From Blastocatellia bacterium (GTDB taxonomy: Bacteria; Acidobacteriota; Blastocatellia; Chloracidobacteriales; JADJPF01): 6,659 nt of DNA. A model generated the notes under the pieces. That model had not been told where the DNA came from and ran no database searches. It saw only the letters and a program-made list of their open reading frames with translations. This document shows, one piece after another, positions 1-5,910 of this stretch. The first letter of the stretch is position 1, and every line of letters starts with the position of its first letter. The position numbers and the translations under genes were made by a program. The stretch is taken from contig JAHFUF010000294.1 of assembly GCA_023265235.1 (NCBI GenBank), positions 1-6,659 of the forward strand, written 5' to 3'.

Positions 1-150
1 AAAGATAAAAAGAAAGTAACTCAGTACTTAAAACCTTATCTTAATGCCTCGCGTCGTCAAGCTTTAGAACAATTAAAAACTGACAAAATTGAGTACATTG
101 AGTATGATTGGCGTATTAATGACCAAGCACGTCAAGATATTAAAAAATAG
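1..150 (+). CDS. DUF547 domain protein, C-terminal end (partial)
   Basis: Frame 1 is open from the window edge to a TAG at 148-150, giving the last 49 residues of a protein whose start lies outside the window. The tail has the look of the DUF547 C-terminus: a 'YLKPYLNASRRQAL' helix followed by 'KIEYIEYDWRIND', which resembles the family's usual closing 'YLDYDWSLND'. DUF547 proteins have no firmly established activity. The stop codon is only 5 nt before the ATG of the next gene, so the two are very probably co-transcribed and translationally coupled. From memory, DUF547 genes recur beside TIGR04283-type glycosyltransferases, which supports the assignment. With only 49 residues visible, the family call is likely but not certain. 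Confidence 0.66.
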   Translation, partial: KDKKKVTQYLKPYLNASRRQALEQLKTDKIEYIEYDWRINDQARQDIKK

Positions 151-155
151 CTAAA

Positions 156-830
156 ATGATTTCTATAATAATTCCTGTTTTTAATGAAGAAAAAGGTTTA
201 AACGATTGTTTAACAAAGGTTTTTGCCCAACTAGGAGACTATCAAGTTATTATTGTTGATGGTGGTAGCACAGATAAAACTTGTCAACAAGCCAAAACTT
301 GGTCATCTGCTCAAGTTCTTTCTGCTCCAAAAGGTCGTGGTAGTCAAATGAATGCTGGGGCTAAAGTGGCCAAAGGAGATTGGCTACTTTTTTTACATGC
401 TGATACTTTTTTAGAATTAGGAACAGTAGAAAAACTATCTCAAATTACCCTTCAGACAAACTTACAAGCTGGTTGTTTTTGGCATAAGTTTGATAGCAAA
501 CATCCTTGGTTACAGATAATTTCGTTAATACATAACCTACGTTTTCGCTTAACAGGTATTATTTATGGAGATCAAAGCCTATTTATCCAAAAGACTTTGT
601 TTCAAGAGCTAGGAGGCTTTCGAGAAGGTATTGTTATGGAAGATATTGAGTTTAGCCAAAGAATACTTGCTATTACTAAACCTATATGCCTACCACTAAG
701 AACAATCACTAGCGCACGTAAATTTTATAACTTAGGGATTTACCGAGCCACATTTCATATCTTAAAGCTAATGTATATTTATGGGCGTAAAGACGCAAGA
801 ACAGACCTTTTCTTTTCTGATATTAGGTGA
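156..830 (+). CDS. TIGR04283-type family 2 glycosyltransferase (arsenosugar-biosynthesis associated)
   Basis: A 224-residue GT-A fold glycosyltransferase, predicted cytoplasmic, with no clear membrane segment. The N-terminus 'MISIIIPVFNEE' and 'VIIVDGGSTD' (residues 31-40) form the nucleotide-sugar binding half. 'GRGSQMNAGAKVAKGDWLLFLHADT' (60-84) carries the HAD triplet (81-83) that stands in for the usual DxD metal site. 'YGDQSLF' (137-143) and 'GGFREGIVMEDIEFSQR' (153-169) form the acceptor-side signature, and 'TSARKF' (185-190) is typical near the C-terminus. Together these match the short TIGR04283 family, whose members have been annotated as rSAM/selenodomain-associated transferase 2 and more recently as arsenosugar biosynthesis glycosyltransferases. 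The length is normal and the gene looks intact. No clear Shine-Dalgarno sequence precedes the ATG; the stop of the upstream gene 5 nt away suggests coupled translation. The specific sugar and acceptor are inferred from the family only. Confidence 0.85.
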   Translation: MISIIIPVFNEEKGLNDCLTKVFAQLGDYQVIIVDGGSTDKTCQQAKTWSSAQVLSAPKGRGSQMNAGAKVAKGDWLLFLHADTFLELGTVEKLSQITLQTNLQAGCFWHKFDSKHPWLQIISLIHNLRFRLTGIIYGDQSLFIQKTLFQELGGFREGIVMEDIEFSQRILAITKPICLPLRTITSARKFYNLGIYRATFHILKLMYIYGRKDARTDLFFSDIR

Positions 831-872
831 GCTAACCCCCAACATTGTTCGTAAAACCTAGATTGATAAGAA

Positions 873-1445
873 CTAACCTTGTTGGAATTGAACTCTCAAG
901 TAAATATCTCTTATATTTAATCTAGCGTTAATAGTGGGAAGTTCTATAGCATCAGCTAGGTTATTATAGTTTTGATTTGTCCAATTATTATCTTGTCTAG
1001 TAAATAAGGTAGTATCAACCTCATTTTGAGAAACTAACAAGTAATATCTAAGAGATCCTATTTGTTGATATTCTCTAAACTTAGTATCTCTATCAAACCT
1101 AGCAGTAGATCTAGAAAGTACTTCTACTATTAAAACAGGGTTAATTAAATTATCTACGCCTTCAATTACCTCAAACTCAGGATTACATGCTACGACTATA
1201 TCTGGATAGTAGTATAGGTCATTATTTACTCTAGTTCTTGTCTCAGACATAAATGATTCGCAAGTAGTGTTTAAAAACTGCATATATAACCTAGTATTTA
1301 TAGCACTAGCTATCCTATTATGACTTCTACTAGCACCAACCATTGCAAATATCTCACCATATACAAACTCATGCCTAATATCTGAGGTCTTTTCAATTTC
1401 AAAGTATTCTTTTAGTGTGTATTTTTTTATTCGGTTGGTAGACAT
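873..1445 (-). CDS. Uma2 family (DUF820) PD-(D/E)xK endonuclease-like protein
   Basis: A 190-residue protein of the Uma2/DUF820 family, a restriction-endonuclease-fold group that is widely expanded in cyanobacteria, Chloroflexi, Planctomycetota and some Acidobacteriota; its biological role is not settled. Visible family landmarks are 'RHEFVYGEIFAMVGASRSHNRIA' (residues 24-46), 'YYPDIVVACNPEFE' (79-92) with the PD pair at 81-82, and 'PVLIVEVLSRSTARFDRDTKFREYQQI' (103-129) with E108 and the downstream K122. 'LRYYLLVSQ' (132-140) forms the following strand. The candidate acidic and lysine residues are all present, so the protein may be catalytically competent. Start ATG 1443-1445 is preceded by AAAGGG (1455-1460) at 9 nt. 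The gene stands alone, reads in the same direction as the DUF1549 gene behind a 70-nt gap containing a strong palindrome, and converges on the glycosyltransferase with a 42-nt gap in which I see no good terminator hairpin. Confidence 0.88.
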   Translation of the reverse strand: MSTNRIKKYTLKEYFEIEKTSDIRHEFVYGEIFAMVGASRSHNRIASAINTRLYMQFLNTTCESFMSETRTRVNNDLYYYPDIVVACNPEFEVIEGVDNLINPVLIVEVLSRSTARFDRDTKFREYQQIGSLRYYLLVSQNEVDTTLFTRQDNNWTNQNYNNLADAIELPTINARLNIRDIYLRVQFQQG

Positions 1446-1466
1446 TTTAATAAACCCTTTACAAAA

Positions 1467-1493
1467 GTAGGGGGCGAACAGTTCGCCCCTTAC
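1467..1493. repeat. 27-bp palindrome between DUF1549 and Uma2 genes; possible terminator or dispersed repeat
   Basis: The core GGGGCGAACAGTTCGCCCC (1471-1489) is a perfect inverted repeat around one central base. It extends by GTA/TAC at the outside with a single G/T mismatch, giving 13-nt arms. Read on the - strand it lies after the DUF1549 stop codon and is followed by CTTTTG, so it could act as a modest Rho-independent terminator for the DUF1501-DUF1549 operon. As RNA the loop would open to at least three bases. The U-run is only four long, so termination is uncertain. GC-rich palindromes of the GGGGCGAA/TTCGCCCC type also occur as dispersed intergenic repeats in several bacterial groups, and this could be one. 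Confidence 0.6.
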
Positions 1494-1515
1494 ATCTTGT
1501 TATTCCTGATAATGT

Positions 1516-3447
1516 CTAATAGTTATAGAGAAAATCTAGACGATTAAAGAGTGCCCATTGTAAATCAGCAATGGCTTCTGGGCCTGCTGTAACACGAGCC
1601 TTTAACTTCTCTATTTCGGCTGAGCTAGGTTGACGACCAATAGTAATTAAATACAAAAAAACCACAGCTTCTTCAGGAGTTGCTTTACCTGCTTGCAAAT
1701 TCTTTGCTAACTGTGTAGGTAAACCACTGGGATGACTAATCCTACTAATTAGTAAATGACTATTAAATAAATCAAAAGCTTGTGCTATTGAACCATTATT
1801 GTTACGAAATACAGTGTTACGATCTCCGCGACCAAACTCTTGTAGAAACTTCTGAACAACATAAGGATCATCTGATTGTGGAGGATTAGTGCGAGAGATA
1901 GTAGATAGAAGCGGCTCTTCTGTTCCTGGCAAAGCCATTGCAGAAGAAAAAGCTTTTGAAAAACCCATAGCAGCATATATACCAGGTCTAAAAGTAGAAG
2001 TCGAAATAGCATCTAGAACTTCTTCTGCCTGTAGCCTACGTACTAACTTGCGAGCATAAAGCCTAGCATATTCCTCTTTCCATTGGCTTTCATCATATCG
2101 AGAAGAAAGACTATAAGCTTGAGACTTAGTAATTAAACGAATCAAAGATTGTAAATTATAACCACTCTTTTGGAAAAAAGTAGCTAGCTCATTTAATAAC
2201 ACTGGATGAGATGGTTGCAAAGCCCAAGGTTCTGTTGGTGGATTATTTGGATCAAGGCGCGCTAAATCAAACTGGTCTACAGGATCAACTAACCCTACAA
2301 CAAAGAAATGCGCAAAAACTCGATTAACAAATGCTCTGGCAAACTGTGGATCGCTAGTAATTAGCTTAGCTAGGGTTGTTCTACGTTCTTCACCTGCACT
2401 AGGTTTGGTTGTTGTACGAAACAAACTATAGGAAGGCTCTATTACACCACTAGTACGAGGAGGACGTAGACCATCTTTAGTATTAGCATTGTAAGTCCCT
2501 CTAGCATCATTACTAATACGCACTAGTTCATTTTGAGCACCAAAAACAGTAAAAGCAGTTTGTGCAAAAAATGAAGATATTCCCCAATATTCAGAGCGTT
2601 TTTTGTTAGCAAAATACAAATTGACTTGTTCTAAATGGCCTTGTCCATCGTGGCAAGAAACACATACTGCTTGAGTACCTAGAAAGGTTCTTGATACTTC
2701 TGCTGAGATTTCATCATAACCATCTTGAGGGAGAGTTGTACCAAAAACAGGTCTGACTAAAAAACCTCCTGGCCCTTGATCATAAACCCCAGTAAAAGTT
2801 ATTAAATCTGTGGTAATTTGACTAAAAGGCTTGTTTTTACTAACTGCGTCTCTTAGATAAAGATACTGTGCGTTACGATCCCTAGCGGATGCATCTTGGG
2901 CTACAGTAAAATTACGTGTTAAGTCTCCAAACCATTGTGTCCAACGATCAATATAAGCCTCTGAATTAATTAATTCATCTATTAGCTTAGATTTTTTATC
3001 AGAATCAGTATCTGTAATATATTTTAACAATCTTTCTGGTGAAGGTTGTCTACCTGTTATATCTAGAAAGACGCGACGACAATATTCTTCATCAGTTGCT
3101 AGTTCGGCGGGCAAAACTCCCTTTAGGAATAAAGTGTTAAAGATTTCTCTATCAATTAAATTATTGGTAGGCAATCGTCCTGGAGTAGAGCCAGATTTTG
3201 CGGTTGCACTCTGAAAATCAACTTTAGCAGGAGGTAAGGTTGAAGTAACATCTTTAGTTTGGCGGGAAACTTCCCCTACTGTATCTAGCTGAGTATGCAT
3301 ACTAGCGTGTGGATCTTGTGCTTTGGCCTCTTGTAAGCTGGCAATTGATTTTGTTTTTGGGTGGCCTTTACTGGCTTTAGGGTTAGGGGATGGTAGCAAT
3401 ACCATTATTGCTACTAGTACAAAAAAGAAAAGAACTAAACGTTTCAT
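1516..3447 (-). CDS. DUF1549/DUF1553 domain protein with CxxCH motif (planctomycete-type cytochrome-like)
   Basis: A 643-residue exported or membrane-anchored protein. The N-terminus 'MKRLVLFFFVLVAIMVLLPSP' is a signal peptide or signal anchor, followed by a low-complexity linker to about residue 95. The DUF1549 domain (about 98-275) contains 'IDREIFNTLFLKGVLPAE', 'RRVFLDITGRQPSPE', 'RWTQWFGDLTRN' and 'SRTFLGTQAVCVSCHDGQGH'. C262, C265 and H266 form a single c-type heme CxxCH motif in the family's conserved place, where most relatives read CxQCHDHPF. The DUF1553 domain (about 357-640) shows 'RAFVNRVFAHFFVVGLVDPVDQF' (371-393), 'HPVLLNELATFF' (414-425) and 'LIRLITKSQAYSLSSRY' (435-451). The form is short, lacking the separate N-terminal PSCyt1 cytochrome domain of many planctomycete relatives. 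Its function is unknown; heme binding is inferred. The start is set by AGGAG (3456-3460 on this strand) 8 nt before the ATG. It lies 15 nt after the DUF1501 gene, clearly in one operon. Confidence 0.9.
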   Translation of the reverse strand: MKRLVLFFFVLVAIMVLLPSPNPKASKGHPKTKSIASLQEAKAQDPHASMHTQLDTVGEVSRQTKDVTSTLPPAKVDFQSATAKSGSTPGRLPTNNLIDREIFNTLFLKGVLPAELATDEEYCRRVFLDITGRQPSPERLLKYITDTDSDKKSKLIDELINSEAYIDRWTQWFGDLTRNFTVAQDASARDRNAQYLYLRDAVSKNKPFSQITTDLITFTGVYDQGPGGFLVRPVFGTTLPQDGYDEISAEVSRTFLGTQAVCVSCHDGQGHLEQVNLYFANKKRSEYWGISSFFAQTAFTVFGAQNELVRISNDARGTYNANTKDGLRPPRTSGVIEPSYSLFRTTTKPSAGEERRTTLAKLITSDPQFARAFVNRVFAHFFVVGLVDPVDQFDLARLDPNNPPTEPWALQPSHPVLLNELATFFQKSGYNLQSLIRLITKSQAYSLSSRYDESQWKEEYARLYARKLVRRLQAEEVLDAISTSTFRPGIYAAMGFSKAFSSAMALPGTEEPLLSTISRTNPPQSDDPYVVQKFLQEFGRGDRNTVFRNNNGSIAQAFDLFNSHLLISRISHPSGLPTQLAKNLQAGKATPEEAVVFLYLITIGRQPSSAEIEKLKARVTAGPEAIADLQWALFNRLDFLYNY

Positions 3448-3462
3448 GGTAGTTGCTCCTTA

Positions 3463-4854
3463 TTAAAATAATGGGGTAATTTCGTAACTATCCTCATCGC
3501 CTACAGCAGTAGGATCAGCATAACGATAGACTCGCCCTGAAGGTGTATTTGTTAAAGTCTTAGTCCAATCTATACCTAAGCTAGAATATATAGTAGTTAC
3601 AATATCAGGCAAATGAACAGGGCGATTTTGGCTCCAGCCCAATTCTTTCACTCCTGCACCAGTTTCATCTGTTGAGCCAATAACTCGTCCACCCTTTATT
3701 CCTCCACCAGCAAACACTGCTGAAAAAGCATAAGGATAATGATCACGTCCTTTGGTTTGATTTAATGTTCCAACCGTGCGACCAAATTCACCCATAACAA
3801 CAATTAAGGTTTCGTCTAATAAAGTTGGTGCTTTTACTCCAGGGCTAGCACTTAAATCATCTAATAGGGAAGAAAAAGCTGTGTCAAACTGACGGCATAA
3901 ATTAGGTAGGTTATATGGCCCATCATCATATATATTAATATGGTTATCCCAACCATATTGGTCTACTTCAATAAAGCGTGTGCCTCGATTAGCCTTAAAT
4001 ACATTTCTAGCGGCGGCAAGTGATACACCAAAATAATTGTTACCATAGCGTTTTCTATCAGCTTCATTAACTAGAAAGGTTGGTGCTGTTAGAGGATCTC
4101 TCATCATTTTTTCTGCTTGTTCTTGGAAAACAGAAAAGGTTTGTCGTGCTGGGTTTGCCTCGCCTTTATTTATTTCATTAAGAAGTTTTAATGATTCTCT
4201 CCGCCTTTCAAAACTACTTAACCCATCTACAGGCAACAAGTTATTTATTCCTGAGCCAGCATCATCAATAACAAAAGGAGAAAAATTTGCAGAAAGAAAC
4301 CCATTGTTTGAATACCCTCCTCCTCCAAAAACCATAAACCCAGGAAAAATATCTGAGGAAATGCGCGTTGTTTCTTGTTCAAGTGCTATTACTGCACCAA
4401 TATGTGGAATTTCTGCTCTTAGTCCAGGGTTTAATCTTCTTCCTGTTTCAGCGTAATACTCTGCTCTTTCATGGACTACTTCTACGTGTTGGAGCGAGCG
4501 AACAATAGAAAATTTATTTGCTTTTTTTGCTAGTTGTGGCATTACTGCTGTTGGCCATAAAAAACCCGCAGAGTTTTGTGCTACACCTAATTTACTAGGA
4601 GTCCAATTACCAACTTTTACATCAAAAGTATCAATATGACTTGGGCCGCCCTTAAGCATAATTAACAAGCAATTTTTCGCTGATCCTCGTGGAGTGACAC
4701 TCGGATTAATACCAAGTGTGTTATTTAGAATTTCTGCTTGGATTGGATTAGACCAACCAAAGAGTAAAGAACTTAACCCAAGCCCTGTCCCTAGTCTTAA
4801 AAATGCTCGTCTCTCTAGTAACCAAGATTTATTATCTTTTTTCTGCCCGTACAT
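3463..4854 (-). CDS. DUF1501 family Tat-exported protein (alkaline phosphatase/sulfatase-like fold)
   Basis: A 463-residue protein and first gene of the operon with DUF1549/DUF1553. The N-terminus carries a twin-arginine signal: 'LERRAFLRLGTGLGLSSLLFG' (residues 13-33), RR at 15-16, then a hydrophobic stretch, which implies export of a folded, possibly metal-bearing protein. DUF1501 landmarks are 'NCLLIMLKGGPSHIDTFDVK' (61-80), 'ADRKRYGNNYFG' (265-276), 'FIEVDQYGWDNH' (294-305), 'TLIVVMGEFGRTVGTLN' (349-365), 'GRDHYPYAFSAVFAGGGIKGGRVIGSTDE' (369-397) and 'HLPDIVTTIYSSLGID' (414-429). The family is related to the alkaline phosphatase/sulfatase superfamily, and the conserved D, H and E residues are present, but no reaction is established. 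DUF1501 and DUF1549/1553 genes occur next to each other across Planctomycetota, Verrucomicrobiota and Acidobacteriota, so a shared extracytoplasmic task is likely. A strong ribosome binding site, AAAGGAGAG (4860-4868 on this strand), ends 5 nt before the ATG and fixes the start. Confidence 0.92.
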   Translation of the reverse strand: MYGQKKDNKSWLLERRAFLRLGTGLGLSSLLFGWSNPIQAEILNNTLGINPSVTPRGSAKNCLLIMLKGGPSHIDTFDVKVGNWTPSKLGVAQNSAGFLWPTAVMPQLAKKANKFSIVRSLQHVEVVHERAEYYAETGRRLNPGLRAEIPHIGAVIALEQETTRISSDIFPGFMVFGGGGYSNNGFLSANFSPFVIDDAGSGINNLLPVDGLSSFERRRESLKLLNEINKGEANPARQTFSVFQEQAEKMMRDPLTAPTFLVNEADRKRYGNNYFGVSLAAARNVFKANRGTRFIEVDQYGWDNHINIYDDGPYNLPNLCRQFDTAFSSLLDDLSASPGVKAPTLLDETLIVVMGEFGRTVGTLNQTKGRDHYPYAFSAVFAGGGIKGGRVIGSTDETGAGVKELGWSQNRPVHLPDIVTTIYSSLGIDWTKTLTNTPSGRVYRYADPTAVGDEDSYEITPLF

Positions 4855-5074
4855 AAAAGCTCTCCTTTACGGGATTTATTTAATTAAAATTATGAGATAT
4901 TAAAAGTATTTATGGAGCTACTTATGATAACAGTACAGTTAAAAATAAAAAAGGATTCAATAAAAAAATTTTCAGGAAGGTTTTCCGCAGTGGCTAGATT
5001 GACCTAAAGAGATATTTTGTGTTATTTCTTGTAAAGTCTGCACTTAGTCGAGTAAAAAATTTTCCGGGAACCTG

Positions 5075-5102
5075 GGAACTTTTTTTTTTAGCTGGTGTCT
5101 AA
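5075..5102 (+). promoter_or_regulatory. Sigma-E-type ECF promoter (autoregulatory candidate)
   Basis: GGAACTT at 5075-5081 is an exact match to the classical group-2/RpoE-like -35 element, and GTCTAA at 5097-5102 is an exact match to the cognate -10. The distance from GGAACTT to TCTAA is 16 nt, as in known RpoE-type promoters. Transcription would start about 6-8 nt downstream (about 5108-5110), leaving an untranslated leader of roughly 80 nt before the ECF sigma gene. Since ECF sigma factors commonly transcribe their own genes, this is best read as an autoregulatory promoter. The -35 element is the second half of a tandem octamer, CCGGGAAC then CTGGGAAC (5064-5079). Eight of ten consecutive T residues fall in the spacer. 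Confidence 0.72.
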
Positions 5103-5127
5103 TGGTAACTGAAACCAACCAAATACG

Positions 5128-5170
5128 TTAAAATAAAGTACATAAAGCGATTAGAATAAAGTACATAAAG
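5128..5170 (+). repeat. Two-copy 20-bp direct repeat upstream of the ECF sigma gene
   Basis: TTAAAATAAAGTACATAAAG (5128-5147) recurs as TTAGAATAAAGTACATAAAG (5151-5170): 19 of 20 bases are identical, with a 3-nt gap and a 23-bp period. The second copy ends 17 nt before the ATG at 5188. If the ECF promoter is right, both copies lie within the transcribed leader. They could be a binding site for a regulator, an RNA-level element, or a simple recent tandem duplication. The repeat is certain; its role is not. Confidence 0.8.
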
Positions 5171-5187
5171 TCAAGGCAACTTTCACT

Positions 5188-5844
5188 ATGATGAGAGCAC
5201 ATGAGTTAGTCACAATTAATGAAGAGCCGTGTGAGATTAATCTTTCTGCTAACACAGGCATAGAAGCAATGGCAGCAGAAGATGCTAACCTCTTAGCTCG
5301 CCTGCAAGCTGGAGAACGATATGCTTTTGAAGAACTAGTTAATAAATATAATACTAGTGTTTATAATTTGGCTCTTAGACTCTCCAATGACCGTGAAGAT
5401 GCCCGTGACGCAGCTCAAGACACTTTCTTAAAGGTTTATAATAATATTAGTAAGTTTCGTGGAGACTCTCAATTACGTACTTGGATTTACAGAATCACTG
5501 TTAATCAAGTAGCAAATCAACAACGTTGGTGGCGCAGACGACGTAGAGAAAAAACGATTTCTTTAGACATAAATGATCCTAATGAAACGTCCCTTTCTCA
5601 AAAACTACCATCAGGGGGACAAACTCCTGAACAACAAGCCTTAACTGCCGAAAAGCGTAAAATGATTGTTGCGGCACTAGAAAAACTAAAATTTGATTTT
5701 CGTGTTGCAGTAATTTTGCGTGATATTGAAGGTTTAAGTTATGAGGAAATCGCAGAAACTTTAGAAGTTTCTCTAGGAACCATAAAATCACGCATCGCGC
5801 GTGGTCGTGAAGAACTACGTGATTTGTTAAAAAATTCTTTTTAG
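5188..5844 (+). CDS. ECF RNA polymerase sigma factor, sigma-70 family (RpoE-like)
   Basis: A 218-residue extracytoplasmic-function sigma factor. Region 2 spans about residues 46-113: 'AFEELVNKYNTSVYNLALRLSNDREDARDAAQDTFLKVYNNISKFRGDSQLRTWIYRITVNQVANQQR' contains the core-binding helix and the -10 recognition segment. A basic, flexible linker follows (RRWWRRRRREK region, then 'PSGGQTPEQQ'). Region 4 spans about 155-214, with the helix-turn-helix 'LSYEEIAETLEVSLGTIKSRIARGREELRDLL' (183-214) that reads the -35 element. There is no extra C-terminal domain. The ATG at 5188 has only a weak AAGG (5173-5176) ahead of it and adds about 28 residues before the conserved part. ATG 5191, or the internal ATG at 5269 (MAAEDANLLARL), is an alternative; the latter gives a more typical ECF N-terminus. 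The gene is followed by an anti-sigma factor after an unusually long 224-nt gap, and is preceded by a promoter of the kind RpoE-like sigmas recognise. Confidence 0.94.
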   Translation: MMRAHELVTINEEPCEINLSANTGIEAMAAEDANLLARLQAGERYAFEELVNKYNTSVYNLALRLSNDREDARDAAQDTFLKVYNNISKFRGDSQLRTWIYRITVNQVANQQRWWRRRRREKTISLDINDPNETSLSQKLPSGGQTPEQQALTAEKRKMIVAALEKLKFDFRVAVILRDIEGLSYEEIAETLEVSLGTIKSRIARGREELRDLLKNSF

Positions 5845-5884
5845 CATAGTTGTTTGTAATTATAGAGTCTTAATTTTTTTTAAC

Positions 5885-5901
5885 GTGCTTAATTTAAGCA
5901 C
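5885..5901. repeat. 17-bp perfect palindrome after the sigma gene
   Basis: GTGCTTAATTTAAGCAC has 8-nt arms that are exact inverted copies around a single central T. It lies 40 nt after the sigma stop codon. A run of eight T residues (5874-5881) comes before it on the + strand rather than after it, so it is not a conventional terminator for the sigma gene in either direction. In RNA it could form a 7-bp hairpin with an ATT loop; in DNA it could be a dimeric repressor site. It sits immediately upstream of the larger structured element at 5911-6053. Confidence 0.6.
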
Positions 5902-5910
5902 ACAACCAAC

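Larger units (their letters stand above)
4855..5187. other. Divergent intergenic region between the DUF1501 operon and the ECF sigma gene
   Basis: A 333-nt AT-rich stretch that must hold the promoters for both directions. Toward the sigma gene it holds an ECF-type promoter (5075-5102) and a downstream direct repeat (5128-5170). TTGACC at 4999-5004 resembles a housekeeping -35 box, but no good -10 hexamer follows at the right distance. Toward DUF1501 the ribosome binding site is clear (4860-4868), whereas the promoter is not. The best pair I see on the - strand is TTGAAT (4955-4960) and TGTACT (4932-4937) with 17 nt between, a weak match. No reverse-strand copy of the ECF motif is present, so the divergent operon does not look like a direct target of this sigma factor from here. 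A 27-codon open frame at 4924-5007 is discussed under findings. Confidence 0.6.

Noticed and set aside
831..872. Bidirectional terminator between the convergent glycosyltransferase and Uma2 genes
   Set aside because: Only a 4-bp GTTC/GAAC complementarity is visible and there is no T-run, so a terminator is not supported.
1785..2012. 75-codon - strand frame inside the DUF1549/1553 gene
   Set aside because: Alternative frame of a well-supported gene; leucine/phenylalanine-rich as expected for a frame shadow in AT-rich DNA.
4694..4903. 69-codon + strand frame overlapping the DUF1501 start
   Set aside because: It lies mostly antisense to the clearly conserved Tat signal and N-terminus of DUF1501 and has no recognisable product.
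4855..5187. ECF-type promoter facing the DUF1501 operon
   Set aside because: No reverse-strand GGAAC-type -35 with a TCTAA-like -10 was found, so direct control of the divergent operon by this sigma factor is not supported by the sequence.
5579..5791. 70-codon - strand frame inside the ECF sigma gene
   Set aside because: Antisense shadow of the sigma region 4 coding sequence, with no family resemblance.
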